Source: Pseudomonas syringae
GTDB lineage: Bacteria; Pseudomonadota; Gammaproteobacteria; Pseudomonadales; Pseudomonadaceae
Assembly (NCBI RefSeq): GCF_023278085.1
Contig: NZ_CP066265.1
Span: forward strand, 4,048,001 to 4,112,000
Direction: 5' to 3'
DNA: 64,000 nucleotides
This document shows, in pieces, positions 46,769 to 56,463 of the stretch (positions within the stretch are counted from its first letter, which is position 1; every line of letters starts with the position of its first letter). A program made the translations under genes and the position numbers. Below the pieces are notes generated by a model that had not been told where the DNA came from, did not search any database, and was given only the letters and a program-made list of their open reading frames with translations.

Positions 46769-48055
46769 TTACTGCGCCGACTTGACTGCAGTGGCGAGCT
46801 TCTTGGCGGTGGCTGCCGGATCAGCGGCCGGGTCGTTGATGTAGTTGGTGATCACATCAAAGAAGGCACCCTGAACGGCCAGCGTGGTTGCCATGTTGTG
46901 CGCCATGCTCGGCTGCAGACCACCGGTTTTCGAGTCCGCCAGGAAGTCCTTGGCAGCCGTTTGCGCGCAGGAGTCGAAGCCGTACTTGTTCATGTCAGCC
47001 AGCATGTCTTCCCGCACCGGGATAGAACCCTTGTTGATGCTGAAAACCTTCTGGAAGTCTTCACCCATCGCGACCTTGGCCAGGTCCTGCTGTGCGGCAG
47101 TCGTGCCCTTGTCTTTCTGCTTGAACACGGCCAGCGAGTCGATGTTGTAGGTAAACGCCTTGTCAGTGCCCGGGAAAGCTACGCACTGGTAATCCTTGCC
47201 GGCGACTTTCTTGGCGGCGGTCCACTCGCTCTTGGCCCAGTCACCCATGATCTGCATGCCGGCCTTGCCGTTGATGACCTTGGCAGCTTCCAGGTTCCAG
47301 TCCTGGCCCTTGCCGTCGGCATCCATGTAAGTGGCGACTTTCTTCAGCTCGGTCAGCGACTTGACCATGCCTGCGCCGGTCAGCGCGTCTTTGTCGAGAT
47401 CGACGAGTGCCTTCTTGTAGCCGTCAGCGCCCATGACCGAGAGCACAACGGCTTCGAATACGGTGCTGTCCTGCCAAGGCTGACCGCCATGCGCCAGCGG
47501 AATGAAGCCGGCTTTTTTCAGCTTGTCGCCTGCTGCATAGAATTCTTCGAGGGTGGTGGGTGCCTTGTCGATACCGGCTTTCTTGAAGACTTCAGGGTTG
47601 ATCCACAGCCAGTTGACGCGGTGAATGTTCACCGGCACGGCGACGTAATCGCCGTCGTACTTCACAGTGTCGGAGACTTTCTTGTCGAGCAGGGAGTCCC
47701 ACTTCTCGGCCTTGGCAACGTCTTTCAACGCGTCGGTATCCAGCAGGCCGGTAGACGCCCATTCCTGGATGTCCGGGCCTTTGATCTGGGCAACGCCTGG
47801 CGGGTTGCCTGCAACGGCACGGCTCTTGAGCACGGTCATGGCTGTTGAACCGCCACCACCGGCGACTGCGCCGTCTTTCCAGACGAAGCCGTCTTTTTCA
47901 ACCTGGGCTTTCAGAACATCGACCGCAGCTTTTTCGCCACCCGACGTCCACCAATGCACCACTTCAACAGTGCCTTTGGATTCAGCGGCGTTAGCGCTCA
48001 GAGGGAACAACGAAGCGAGAGAGATGACAACGGCGAGACGTGACATGGAATTCAT
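46769..48055 (-). CDS. gtsA: Glucose/mannose periplasmic binding protein
   Basis: A 428-residue sugar-binding protein of the extracellular solute-binding family 1. A signal peptide ends SANAAE. The mature start [22 protein letters not shown] is typical of Pseudomonas GtsA; the sugar-binding region includes [18 protein letters not shown]. It delivers glucose to GtsBCD. Its leader has an AACAACAA motif for Crc/Hfq control close to the ribosome site. Confidence 0.93.
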   Translation of the reverse strand: MNSMSRLAVVISLASLFPLSANAAESKGTVEVVHWWTSGGEKAAVDVLKAQVEKDGFVWKDGAVAGGGGSTAMTVLKSRAVAGNPPGVAQIKGPDIQEWASTGLLDTDALKDVAKAEKWDSLLDKKVSDTVKYDGDYVAVPVNIHRVNWLWINPEVFKKAGIDKAPTTLEEFYAAGDKLKKAGFIPLAHGGQPWQDSTVFEAVVLSVMGADGYKKALVDLDKDALTGAGMVKSLTELKKVATYMDADGKGQDWNLEAAKVINGKAGMQIMGDWAKSEWTAAKKVAGKDYQCVAFPGTDKAFTYNIDSLAVFKQKDKGTTAAQQDLAKVAMGEDFQKVFSINKGSIPVREDMLADMNKYGFDSCAQTAAKDFLADSKTGGLQPSMAHNMATTLAVQGAFFDVITNYINDPAADPAATAKKLATAVKSAQ

Positions 48056-48069
48056 CGAATTTGACCTTT

Positions 48070-48080
48070 CTTGTTGTTAT
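48070..48080 (-). promoter_or_regulatory. Probable Crc/Hfq CA motif in the gtsA leader
   Basis: Read on the minus strand, ATAACAACAAG lies immediately before the GAAAGG ribosome site of gtsA. AACAACAA is the classical catabolite-repression target for Hfq/Crc. Confidence 0.6.
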
Positions 48081-48226
48081 GCCTGAGCAAGTCTGGTGCT
48101 TGCGCTTCGTGGGAGTCTAACCAAGCGCCACGCCACAACAGTAACGAAGGGATGCGAAAATGTCACAGGATGGTGACATTTGGAAATCTCACCGCAACCC
48201 GGACATAAAGGCCACTATCTGGCAGA

Positions 48227-49633
48227 TCATTCCGCCGTTCGCGGCAGATACAACGTCACCCGCAACCCGCCACCGCGCAGGTTCTGCAAACTGACTTCGC
48301 CGCCGTGGCTGTGCGCGATGTTGCGCGCGATCCCCAGGCCAAGGCCATAACCTTGCTGCTGATTGCCTGCCAGGCGGAAATGGGGCTCGAACACATGCTC
48401 CAGACGCTTTTCAGGAACGCCAGGGCCTTCGTCATCCACATGCAAAACAAACGCCTGAGCATCGTCCTCAACCTTCAGGTGCGCCCGGTTCCCATACTTG
48501 AGGGCATTGTCGATCAGGTTGCCGATGCAGCGCTTGAGCGCCAGCGGTTTACCGGAATACGCAGCCTGTGCCTCGCCCTGCTGCGTGACCCGCCCGCTAC
48601 CATCAGCGAGCAGCCAGGGTTCGACCAGGCAGTCCAGCAGCGCATTCAGGTCGACAGGCTCGATGTTTTCGTGAATATCGGTGTCCTTGACGCATTGCAG
48701 CGCGCCTTTGACCAACAGTTCGAGCTCATCCAGGTCGCGGCTGAACTTACGTTGCAGCTGCTCGTCCTCCAGCAACTCGACCCGCAGCCGCAAACGGGTA
48801 ATGGGCGTGCGCAGATCGTGAGAAATCGCACTGAACAGCTGACCCCGCTCAGTCAGGTAGCGGCTGATCCGGGTACGCATTGCGTAGAACGCGCGGCTGA
48901 CCTCCACCACCTCGCTGCCGCCACCCTCGACCACCGGCACTACATCCGCGCCCAGCGACATGTCTCTCGCAGCCCGCGCCAGACGCTTGAGCGGACGGCT
49001 CTGCCAATGCACCAGCAGGCCAATGAACAGCAACAGGAACACGCTGGTCAGGACAATGAACGAGACCTGCTGGAGCGGCAGTTCCTGCTCTTCGAGTGAC
49101 GTGTAGGGCTCAGGCAGCAGCGAGGCAATGTAGAACCATTCGCCGGGGGCCATTTCGATCTGCGTCACCAGCACCGGCGGGTTCACCGGTTCGAGGGTCA
49201 ACGCGTAATGCGCCCAGGACCGTGGCAGCTCGTCGAGCTTCAGGCCGCTATTGAAGATCCGCAGTTCTTCCGGGCGCGCAAACCATACCGAGATGGCCGG
49301 GTCGTTGCCCAGACGCTGGCGCAATACGTCGCCGACCACGTCCAGCACCGCCTGTTTGCGGGGCGTGGGCTGCATGATCGGCATGTCCAGCGGGTGATCA
49401 TTGAGCGAGACCACGAAACGTGTGCCGCCCATGCTGCGCAGCTGATCCAGGACCATCGGCCGGTAAGCCAGCGGCAATGAGCGAAAGTAACTGACACTGG
49501 CCGACATCGAATACGCCAGGCTGCGCGCGCTGGTGACCAACCCCTCCATCTGTGTGGCACGCAGCTGCGACAGCCAGATCACACTGGACAGCGCCTGAGC
49601 CATCAGCACCGCCAGCAAGGTCAGCAGAAGCAT
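48227..49633 (-). CDS. gtrS: Glucose-responsive sensor histidine kinase GtrS
   Basis: A 468-residue membrane kinase partner of GltR. It has N-terminal and central membrane helices (about 1-17 and 189-208), a periplasmic sensor between, HAMP, and HisKA with phospho-His272 in FSAISHDLRTPITRLRLRVE. The ATPase domain has NLIDNALKYGNRA and QGYGLGLGIARNIAHSHGG. In relatives it senses 2-ketogluconate or 6-phosphogluconate. No ATG, GTG or TTG precedes 49633, yet the open frame upstream encodes LPRSLLGR, a basic stretch expected before the first helix, so the true start may be upstream at a non-standard codon. Confidence 0.88.
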   Translation of the reverse strand: MLLLTLLAVLMAQALSSVIWLSQLRATQMEGLVTSARSLAYSMSASVSYFRSLPLAYRPMVLDQLRSMGGTRFVVSLNDHPLDMPIMQPTPRKQAVLDVVGDVLRQRLGNDPAISVWFARPEELRIFNSGLKLDELPRSWAHYALTLEPVNPPVLVTQIEMAPGEWFYIASLLPEPYTSLEEQELPLQQVSFIVLTSVFLLLFIGLLVHWQSRPLKRLARAARDMSLGADVVPVVEGGGSEVVEVSRAFYAMRTRISRYLTERGQLFSAISHDLRTPITRLRLRVELLEDEQLQRKFSRDLDELELLVKGALQCVKDTDIHENIEPVDLNALLDCLVEPWLLADGSGRVTQQGEAQAAYSGKPLALKRCIGNLIDNALKYGNRAHLKVEDDAQAFVLHVDDEGPGVPEKRLEHVFEPHFRLAGNQQQGYGLGLGIARNIAHSHGGEVSLQNLRGGGLRVTLYLPRTAE

Positions 49634-49694
49634 GCGGCCCAGCAGCGAGCGCGGCAGTGCCAGACCGGTTTTTTTCCGGCCTGCAGCAGACGGC

Positions 49695-50432
49695 TTAATA
49701 ATTGCCGCCCGCTTGCGTATTGACGTTCGCCGCCAGCAGGTAACCGCTGCCGCGAATCGTCCGGATCAGACGCGGCGATTTGCCGGTATCCCGCAGACGC
49801 TGGCGCAGGCGACTGACCGCCATGTCGACGATCCGCTCCAGCGGCATCAGCTCGCGCCCGCGAGTGGCATTGCCGATGGTGTCGCGGTCGAGAATCTGCT
49901 GCGGGTTGTCGAGGAACAGCTTGAGCAGCGCAAAGTCGGCACCGGACAGGATCACTTCTTCGCCGTCATTGTGAAACAGTCGGTGGCTGACCATGTCCAG
50001 TCGCCATTCGTCGAACACAATCACATCGCCGCCCGTACGTTCCTGACCGAACTGGGCACGGCGCAGCAGCGCCTTGATCCTCGCCTGAAGCTCGCGCGGG
50101 CTGAACGGCTTGCCGAGATAATCATCGGCGCCCAGCTCCAGACCGATAACGCGGTCGGCTTCGTCGGAACTGGCAGTGAGCATGATGATCGGCACATGCG
50201 GCTGGCGCGGATGCTGGCGCACCCATTTGCACAGGCTGAAACCGTCTTCGTCGGGCAGCATGACATCGAGGATCAGCAAATCACTCGACGCCTCGTTGAA
50301 CGCCTGACGAAAGCCGGCGCCATCGCCCACGGTACGTACCTGAAAACCGGCACGACTCAGGTAGGTGTCCAGCAATTCGCGAATCTCCTGATCGTCATCC
50401 ACCAGCAGGATCGATTTACTGACTGAACTCAA
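49695..50432 (-). CDS. gltR: Response regulator GltR
   Basis: A 245-residue OmpR-family regulator. The receiver has VDDDQ, phospho-Asp56 in LLILDVMLPDEDG and a Lys in GKPFSPRE; the winged helix is FALLKLFLDNPQQILDRDTIGNATRGRELMPLERIVDMAVSRLRQRL. It controls glucose-uptake genes such as the gts operon. It lies directly before gtrS in transcription order and after glk. Its leader has a possible CA motif. Confidence 0.9.
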   Translation of the reverse strand: MSSVSKSILLVDDDQEIRELLDTYLSRAGFQVRTVGDGAGFRQAFNEASSDLLILDVMLPDEDGFSLCKWVRQHPRQPHVPIIMLTASSDEADRVIGLELGADDYLGKPFSPRELQARIKALLRRAQFGQERTGGDVIVFDEWRLDMVSHRLFHNDGEEVILSGADFALLKLFLDNPQQILDRDTIGNATRGRELMPLERIVDMAVSRLRQRLRDTGKSPRLIRTIRGSGYLLAANVNTQAGGNY

Positions 50433-50461
50433 TTTGAAGCGTCCTTGTTTGGCTGCGAAGC

Positions 50462-50472
50462 TTTGTTGTTAT
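50462..50472 (-). promoter_or_regulatory. Possible Crc/Hfq CA motif upstream of gltR
   Basis: On the minus strand ATAACAACAAA lies in the glk-gltR gap, about 30 bp before the gltR start. It resembles the Hfq/Crc target. Confidence 0.45.
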
Positions 50473-50482
50473 GGGATGTTGC

Positions 50483-51448
50483 TCAGATCTCCGAACCGAA
50501 AGCCTGTTGCAAAGCCACGCCCGACCCCATCAGGCCAGGGTATTCGGCTGTGACCAGCCAGACCGGCAGGCCTTTGAAATAGTCGCTCATGACACCTTTT
50601 TCAGCCATGGCGCGCTTGAAGCCGCTGTTGATGAAGAAGTCGATGAACCTGGGGACCACGCCACCGACAATGTAAACACCGCCCAGGCCGCCCTGAATGA
50701 GCACGTTATTGCCGACCACGCGCCCCAGAAATACACAGAACTGTTCCAGTACCGCAGCCGCCACCGGATCGCCCGCCAATGCCGCCGAGGTGATCGCGGA
50801 AGGCGACTTTAACACCGGCTCGACGTTGTCCAGCGCACAACTGACCTGATACAGCAGCAACAGGCCAGCACCACTGAGCACCACTTCGGCACTGACATGC
50901 TCGCGTTCGGCCATCAGCCGCGCCCACAGCAACGCTTCGCGTGCGCTGCCAATCGGCAGGTCGGCATGCCCACCCTCCCCCGGCAAGGCCATCCAGCGAC
51001 TGCCTTCCAGCTTGATGAGCGTACCGACGCCCAACCCGGTGCCCGGCCCCACCACCACACGCGGACGATCCGGTTTGCCCTGGCCGTGACAGACGGTCAG
51101 GTACTCGTCGTCCTTGAGCCGGGTCATGCCCAGCGCCATGGCGGTGAAGTCGTTGATCAGCAACAGGTGATCGACTTTCAGGTCGGCGCAGAACGCCTCG
51201 CGGCTGAGTTGCCAGTGACTGTTGGTGAACTGAAACAGATCCCCGTCGACCGGCCCGGCTACTGCCAGGCACACATAACCGATATCACCGCGCTGCAACT
51301 CAAGGTCCTGCATATAGACTTCGATGGCCTTTTCCGGGCCCGCGTAGTCAATGGTCGGGAATACCCGGACAGAATGCAGCGTGTCGTCTTCCCAAATGGC
51401 AAAACGCGCATTGGTACCGCCTATATCACCGACCAGGGCCAACTTCAC
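50483..51448 (-). CDS. glk: Glucokinase
   Basis: A 321-residue enzyme phosphorylating glucose with ATP. The ATP-binding start [17 protein letters not shown] and the active site [20 protein letters not shown], plus [10 protein letters not shown] (sugar-binding Glu/His), match E. coli-type glucokinase. It overlaps the edd stop by 4 bp, so the two are coupled. Confidence 0.95.
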   Translation of the reverse strand: MKLALVGDIGGTNARFAIWEDDTLHSVRVFPTIDYAGPEKAIEVYMQDLELQRGDIGYVCLAVAGPVDGDLFQFTNSHWQLSREAFCADLKVDHLLLINDFTAMALGMTRLKDDEYLTVCHGQGKPDRPRVVVGPGTGLGVGTLIKLEGSRWMALPGEGGHADLPIGSAREALLWARLMAEREHVSAEVVLSGAGLLLLYQVSCALDNVEPVLKSPSAITSAALAGDPVAAAVLEQFCVFLGRVVGNNVLIQGGLGGVYIVGGVVPRFIDFFINSGFKRAMAEKGVMSDYFKGLPVWLVTAEYPGLMGSGVALQQAFGSEI

Positions 51449-53271
51449 TTGAGCTTCTCCAGACTAGAGGTAAAGGCGCTGGCGCCCTGCTCTGCGGAGC
51501 TGAAGGCCATGCGCATGAATCCAAACAGCTCGCGACCGCAGCCGACACTGTTGTCGAGCTGATTGACGGCCGGTTCACGGGCGGCCAATTCTGACGCCTC
51601 GACCAGCACTTGTAACGTGCCTTTTACGCCATCCACGCGGATGACATCACCTTCGCGCACCAGCGCCAGCGGGCCACCATCAAACGCTTCCGGGCAGACA
51701 TGAATGGCCGCCGGGATCTTGCCTGAGGCGCCTGACATCCGTCCATCAGTCACCAGCGCAACCTTGAAGCCACGGTCCTGCAGAACGCCCAGAAACGGCG
51801 TCATCTTGTGCAGTTCGGGCATGCCGTTGGAGCGCGGCCCCTGGAAACGCATCACGGCGACGAAATCACATTCCAGTTCACCGGCCTTGAACGCATCAGC
51901 CAGGTCCTGCTGATCTTCGAAGACCTTGGCCGGCGCTTCGACAATCTGATGCTCTGGAGCGACAGCAGACACTTTCATCACGCCACGGCCCAGGTTGCCT
52001 TCCATGACCCGCAGGCCACCTTCCGGCGAAAACGGACGAGACACCGGGCGCAGGATATTTTCGTCCAGGCTGTCCAGAGGGCCTTCGCGCCAGACCAGTT
52101 TGCCGTCCTCCAGGAACGGCTCTTTGGTGTAACGACTGAGGCCATAACCGGCCACGGTATTGACGTTCTCGTGCAGCAGACCGGCGGCCAGCAGCTCGCG
52201 AATCAGGAACGACATGCCGCCGGCAGCCTGGAAGTGGTTGATGTCAGCCTTGCCGTTCGGATAAACGTGGCTGAGAGTCGGCACCACTTCCGACAGATCC
52301 GCCATATCCTGCCAGGTCAGCTGGATACCGGCAGCCTGGGCGATAGCGGGCATGTGCAGCGTGTGGTTGGTCGAACCGCCGGTGGCGTGCAGCGCGACGA
52401 TGGAATTGACCAGCGAGCGCTCATCGACGATTTCGCCGATCGGCATGAAGTTGCCGCTTTGCTTGGTCAGACGAGTGACCTGCTGCGCCGCTTCGGCGGT
52501 CAGTGCATCGCGCAATGGCGTGTAGGGATTGACGAACGAGGCACCGGGAAGGTGCATGCCCATGACTTCCATCAGCAACTGGTTAGTGTTGGCAGTGCCG
52601 TAAAAGGTGCAGGTGCCGGGGCCATGATAGGACTTCATTTCCGAGTCCAGCAGCTCTTCGCGGGTGGCCTTGCCTTCTGCGTAACGCTGCCGCACGTCAG
52701 CTTTTTCCTTGTTGGAAATGCCCGACACCATCGGCCCGCCCGGCACGAAAAGGGTCGGCAGATGACCAAAACGCAACGCGCCCATCATCAGGCCGGGGAC
52801 GATCTTGTCGCAGATACCCAGCATCAGCGCGGCATCGAACATGTTGTGCGACAGCGCGATGGCGGTGGACATGGCGATCACTTCGCGGCTGGCGATGGCC
52901 AGCTCCATGCCCGGCTCGCCCTGAGTCACGCCATCGCACATGGCCGGTACACCACCGGCAAACTGACCGACAGATCCAATGTCACGTAACGCCTGTTTGA
53001 TCTGGGTAGGGAAATGTTCGTAAGGCTGATGCGCCGAAAGCATCTCGTTGTAGGAAGACACGATCGCCACGTTGGCGGCGTTCATCAGACGCAGGTTTTG
53101 CTTGTCTTCCGGGCCGCAGGCAGCGACCCCGTGAGCAAAGTTGGCACATTGCAGTTTGCCGCGCATCGGGCCTTCGCTCGCTGCACCGCGAATCAATTCA
53201 AGATAACGCTGACGGGTGTCACGGCTGCGAGCGATGAGCCGCTCGGTTACCTCAAGAATGCGGGGATGCAT
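51445..53271 (-). CDS. edd: 6-phosphogluconate dehydratase
   Basis: A 608-residue IlvD/Edd-family Fe-S dehydratase that converts 6-phosphogluconate to KDPG, the committed step of the Entner-Doudoroff path. Cluster cysteines are in VPAMCDGVT and [13 protein letters not shown], and the C-terminal motif [22 protein letters not shown] is conserved. First gene of edd-glk-gltR-gtrS. A candidate HexR site lies in its upstream region. Confidence 0.96.
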   Translation of the reverse strand: MHPRILEVTERLIARSRDTRQRYLELIRGAASEGPMRGKLQCANFAHGVAACGPEDKQNLRLMNAANVAIVSSYNEMLSAHQPYEHFPTQIKQALRDIGSVGQFAGGVPAMCDGVTQGEPGMELAIASREVIAMSTAIALSHNMFDAALMLGICDKIVPGLMMGALRFGHLPTLFVPGGPMVSGISNKEKADVRQRYAEGKATREELLDSEMKSYHGPGTCTFYGTANTNQLLMEVMGMHLPGASFVNPYTPLRDALTAEAAQQVTRLTKQSGNFMPIGEIVDERSLVNSIVALHATGGSTNHTLHMPAIAQAAGIQLTWQDMADLSEVVPTLSHVYPNGKADINHFQAAGGMSFLIRELLAAGLLHENVNTVAGYGLSRYTKEPFLEDGKLVWREGPLDSLDENILRPVSRPFSPEGGLRVMEGNLGRGVMKVSAVAPEHQIVEAPAKVFEDQQDLADAFKAGELECDFVAVMRFQGPRSNGMPELHKMTPFLGVLQDRGFKVALVTDGRMSGASGKIPAAIHVCPEAFDGGPLALVREGDVIRVDGVKGTLQVLVEASELAAREPAVNQLDNSVGCGRELFGFMRMAFSSAEQGASAFTSSLEKLK

Positions 53272-53392
53272 GTGGTGAACTCCAGGCTAACGTCTAAGGT
53301 CACCCGTAAAGACAGTTCCGGTTATCGAGCTGCGACAGTCAGGAAGCAGAACCCTTATCTCGATCAACCCGGAGGGCCTTTCAGGCTTGTAG

Positions 53393-53407
53393 TTGTAGAT
53401 AAAACAA
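53393..53407. promoter_or_regulatory. Candidate HexR operator for edd
   Basis: TTGT-AGATAAA-ACAA is an exact TTGT-N7-ACAA site, 122 bp upstream of edd. HexR of P. putida is described as binding TTGT-N7/8-ACAA. Confidence 0.6.
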
Positions 53408-53454
53408 AATATTGCCACTAAAAAGGCTTGTTTTCTATTTCCATGAGAATAATC

Positions 53455-53469
53455 TTGTAATTCCAACAA
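53455..53469. promoter_or_regulatory. Candidate HexR operator for gap
   Basis: TTGT-AATTCCA-ACAA is an exact TTGT-N7-ACAA site, 22 bp upstream of the gap start. The following AACAACAA (53465-53472) also fits a Crc/Hfq motif, so two controls may overlap. Confidence 0.6.
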
Positions 53470-53490
53470 CAAATTCAGAAGGACGGCTGT

Positions 53491-54492
53491 ATGACTCTTC
53501 GTATCGCAATCAACGGTTTTGGCCGAATCGGCCGCAACGTCCTACGCGCACTGTATACCCAAGGCTACCGTCAGGACCTGCAGGTCGTCGCCATCAACGA
53601 TCTGGGCGACAGCGAAATGAACGCACACCTGCTGCGTTTCGACACCGTACACGGCCCTTTCAGCGGCACGGTCGAGTGCGACAAGGAAAGCCTGACGGTC
53701 AACGGTGACCGTATTTCGGTCAGCGCGATTCGCAACCCTGCCGAACTGCCGTGGAAAGCGCAGAACATCGACGTGGTGTTCGAATGCACCGGTCTGTTCA
53801 CCAGCCGCGACAAGGCCGCCGCGCATCTGACTGCCGGTGCCCGCAAGGTGATTATCTCCGCCCCGGCCAGCGGTGCCGATGCCACCATCGTCTATGGTGT
53901 CAACCACGACACATTGCGTCAGTCGCACCAGATTATCTCCAGCGCCTCCTGCACCACCAACTGCCTGGCACCGGTTGCTCAGGTGCTGCATCGTGAACTG
54001 GGCATCGAAACCGGCCTGATGACCACCATTCATGCCTACACCAACGACCAGAACCTGATCGACGTCTACCACACCGACCCGTACCGCGCCCGTTCGGCCA
54101 CGCAGTCGATGATTCCGAGCAAGACCGGCGCTGCCGAAGCCGTCGGCCTGGTACTGCCGGAACTGGCAGGCAAACTGACCGGCATGGCCGTGCGCGTGCC
54201 TGTCATCAATGTGTCGCTGGTCGACCTGACCGTGACCCTGAAGCGGGAAACCACCGCTGAAGAAGTCAACGCATTGATGAAAGAAGCCAGTCAGCATTCC
54301 AAAGTGCTGGGTTACAACACCCTGCCGCTGGTCTCCCACGACTTCAACCATAACCCGCTGTCGTCGATCTTCGACGCCAATCACACCAAAGTCAGCGGCA
54401 AGTTGCTCAAGGTGCTGTCCTGGTACGACAACGAGTGGGCATTCTCTAACCGCATGCTCGACAACTGCCTGGCGCTGCATAACGCGCAGTAA
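53491..54492 (+). CDS. gap: Glyceraldehyde-3-phosphate dehydrogenase (type I)
   Basis: A 333-residue glycolytic enzyme oxidising glyceraldehyde-3-phosphate with NAD. The NAD-binding [18 protein letters not shown] is at the start and the catalytic Cys154 lies in [25 protein letters not shown] is near the C-terminus. It is divergent from edd and follows the HexR-type operators. An AGAAGGA ribosome site precedes the ATG. It is probably the glucose-induced form in Pseudomonas. Confidence 0.96.
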   Translation: MTLRIAINGFGRIGRNVLRALYTQGYRQDLQVVAINDLGDSEMNAHLLRFDTVHGPFSGTVECDKESLTVNGDRISVSAIRNPAELPWKAQNIDVVFECTGLFTSRDKAAAHLTAGARKVIISAPASGADATIVYGVNHDTLRQSHQIISSASCTTNCLAPVAQVLHRELGIETGLMTTIHAYTNDQNLIDVYHTDPYRARSATQSMIPSKTGAAEAVGLVLPELAGKLTGMAVRVPVINVSLVDLTVTLKRETTAEEVNALMKEASQHSKVLGYNTLPLVSHDFNHNPLSSIFDANHTKVSGKLLKVLSWYDNEWAFSNRMLDNCLALHNAQ

Positions 54493-54754
54493 CAGCTTCA
54501 TGAGCGCCTGGAGGGAGGCTGAGCGCCGTAACAAGCGTTCCGATGCTGCGGAACGAGAGGTATCTCCTGGATTCACTCTCGTTCCCACGCTCCAGCGTGC
54601 TAACGCCGTTCTGGACGCGCTGCGTCCGGTCTTGAGCGAGCCGTGCGACACAGATTAATGTGCGCGGTGTCACAACAGGCAATCCATACCGGAACGTAAG
54701 AAACGAGACATTCCGGGATAAATATTTACAGATCTGCGCTTGACCCGACCGAAA
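54493..54754. other. Intergenic region after gap, carrying a REP module
   Basis: This stretch contains a REP-type module at about 54525-54650 and otherwise no gene. The region before 54755 is AT-rich and is the probable promoter area of the ECF sigma gene. Confidence 0.6.
54525..54650. repeat. REP-type module downstream of gap
   Basis: It has CTCGTTCCCACGCTCCAGCGTG and GACGCGCTGCGTCCGGTCTTGAGC stretches that form the same hairpins as the REP clusters near 41.1 and 60.8 kb. Confidence 0.7.
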
Positions 54755-54773
54755 GATGAGAAGCATTATCATT
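54755..54773. promoter_or_regulatory. Fur-like box upstream of ECF sigma gene
   Basis: The 19 bp at 54755-54773 (key bases GATGAGAAGC then ATTATCATT) match the usual Fur box in most positions. It lies 27 bp before the sigma gene's GTG start, so iron would repress the sigma factor. Confidence 0.65.
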
Positions 54774-54800
54774 TGCCTGAATCTTCGGTCGGGCTCACGT

Positions 54801-55319
54801 GTGTCGCAGTCTCATTTCAATAATGTCTTTCTGGCCCAGCGTGCCGTGCTGTTGCGCACCTTGCAGCGCATGGTCGGTAGCCACAGTGCCGCCGAGGACC
54901 TGCTTCAGGAAACCTGGCTGCGCGTCAGTCGCGCGTTGACCGAACACCCCGTCGACCATCTCGAACCTTTCGTCTTTCAGACCGCCCGCAATCTGGCGCT
55001 GGACCATCTGCGTGCACGGCGTATTCATGGCCGCACCATGATCGAGGATGTCTCACCCGCCCAGCTGGAAAGTGTCGTTGCGCAACTCGGCGCACCCGAG
55101 GATGCCGCTCATGCCAAACGCCTGCTCGAAGGGCTGAGCGCCAGCCTGAGCACACTGAGCCCGCGTCAGCAGAAAATCTTCACGCTCAGCCGCCTCAATG
55201 GCTGCAGTTACCTGGAGATCGCCGAGCAGTTGCAGGTCTCGGCCAGCACCGTGCAAAAGGAACTGAAACTGATCATGGCGATCTGCGTAGGCGTGATCTC
55301 AAGGCTTGACCCGCCCTGA
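54801..55319 (+). CDS. hxuI: FecI-type ECF sigma factor (HxuI-like)
   Basis: A 172-residue iron-starvation sigma factor. Region 2 has VGSHSAAEDLLQETWLRVSRAL and FQTARNLALDHLRARR; region 4 has LSTLSPRQQKIFTLSRLNGCSYLEIAEQLQVSASTVQKEL. It would direct RNA polymerase to the heme receptor gene after signal from outside. The GTG at 54801 fits the family start. It is followed by a FecR-type gene. Name by analogy to HxuIRA of P. aeruginosa. Confidence 0.85.
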   Translation: MSQSHFNNVFLAQRAVLLRTLQRMVGSHSAAEDLLQETWLRVSRALTEHPVDHLEPFVFQTARNLALDHLRARRIHGRTMIEDVSPAQLESVVAQLGAPEDAAHAKRLLEGLSASLSTLSPRQQKIFTLSRLNGCSYLEIAEQLQVSASTVQKELKLIMAICVGVISRLDPP

Positions 55320-55376
55320 ATGCTGCCGCAGGCTCCAGACTCTTATCGACACAGTTTCAGGACTCAGAGGAACACC

Positions 55377-56342
55377 GTGCCCCCGAGAACAGAACGTCCT
55401 CAAGCGATTGCACAGGACGTATTGAGCGATAGTGCAATGGATCAGGCGCTGACCTGGCTGATCGAACTGGAGGACGCCGATGCGGAGCGACTGGCCTGTT
55501 TTCAGGAATGGCTGAATGCCGATCCAGAGCATGCGCGTGCGTTCGACAAGGCCCGGGCGATCTGGCAGTCGCAACCTGTTCAACTCGCGGCTGAAGATAT
55601 TGCGCAACCGCGCAAGCGTTCGGCGTGGCGACGTATCCGCCCGCACTGGAAACCTCTGGCGACCGCCGCGGTTCTGCTGCTGGGGCTGTTCAGCTTCAGC
55701 AACCTGCCCTTACGCCTGCAAGCGGACCATCTGACAGTGGTCGGCGAGCGTCAGCGTCTCGAGCTGGCCGATGGCTCCAGGGTTTTGCTCAACACCGACT
55801 CGGCGTTCTCCAGCCGCATCGATGACCAGCAGCGCTCTGCCCGGCTGCTTCAAGGCGAAGCATTTTTCGAGGTACCGTCCAGGCCGGGTCTGCCACTCGA
55901 AATCGACGCAGGCCCGGTACGCATGAGCGCCAACAGCACCGAGTTTTCCGTGCGTTATCTGGATGGCGTCGCGCAAGTGGACGTGCAGCGCGGTGCTGTC
56001 GATGTGCGTGCGTTACGAGGCGACTCCAGCCTCAGCCTTGCGGCCGGGGAACGCATTCGCGTCGGGCCTGGCGGCTTCGGGCATCGGGAAAAGCTTGATC
56101 CGGCCCGCGACCTGGCCTGGGTGCAGGGCCGACTGATCTTCGACAACAGCCCGTTGAGCGAGGTGCTGGCTGAACTGCGCCGCTACTATCCCGGCTGGAT
56201 CATCAACACCAACGCGCAACTGGATCGCGTGGCAGTCACCGGAAACTACCGCCTGGACAACCCGCTGGACGTAGTGCGTTCGCTGGCGCAGATCACCTCG
56301 GCAAGCGTGCATGAAATGCCCGCGTTGGTGATCCTCAACTGA
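55377..56342 (+). CDS. hxuR: FecR-type anti-sigma/regulator (HxuR-like)
   Basis: A 321-residue inner-membrane protein. The cytoplasmic N-terminal DUF4880-type part has QALTWLIELEDADAERLACFQEWLNADPEHARAFDKA. One membrane helix follows (about 94-110, LATAAVLLLGLFSF), then a periplasmic FecR domain (DHLTVVGERQRLELADGSRVLLNTDSAF). It senses the heme-loaded receptor and activates or releases the sigma factor. The GTG at 55377 has an AGAGGA ribosome site. It starts 57 bp after the sigma gene. Confidence 0.88.
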   Translation: MPPRTERPQAIAQDVLSDSAMDQALTWLIELEDADAERLACFQEWLNADPEHARAFDKARAIWQSQPVQLAAEDIAQPRKRSAWRRIRPHWKPLATAAVLLLGLFSFSNLPLRLQADHLTVVGERQRLELADGSRVLLNTDSAFSSRIDDQQRSARLLQGEAFFEVPSRPGLPLEIDAGPVRMSANSTEFSVRYLDGVAQVDVQRGAVDVRALRGDSSLSLAAGERIRVGPGGFGHREKLDPARDLAWVQGRLIFDNSPLSEVLAELRRYYPGWIINTNAQLDRVAVTGNYRLDNPLDVVRSLAQITSASVHEMPALVILN

Positions 56343-56350
56343 GACCGGAT

Positions 56351-56383
56351 TTTTTTACTCGATAGCCACTGGCCGTTCGTCTA
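56351..56383 (+). promoter_or_regulatory. Candidate ECF-sigma promoter of the heme receptor
   Basis: TTTTTTAC-N10-CTGGCCGTTCGTCTA, 80 bp upstream of the receptor start. The same motif with the same spacing and one base different precedes heme oxygenase (59083-59115). The CGTCTA part fits a -10 of FecI-type promoters. Confidence 0.6.
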
Positions 56384-56463
56384 GTTATAGCAGATGCAAC
56401 TGATTCTCATCCCGAAACAGTTTGTAAACACTATAACGAGCCACACCCCAGGGAGCGCTACCG

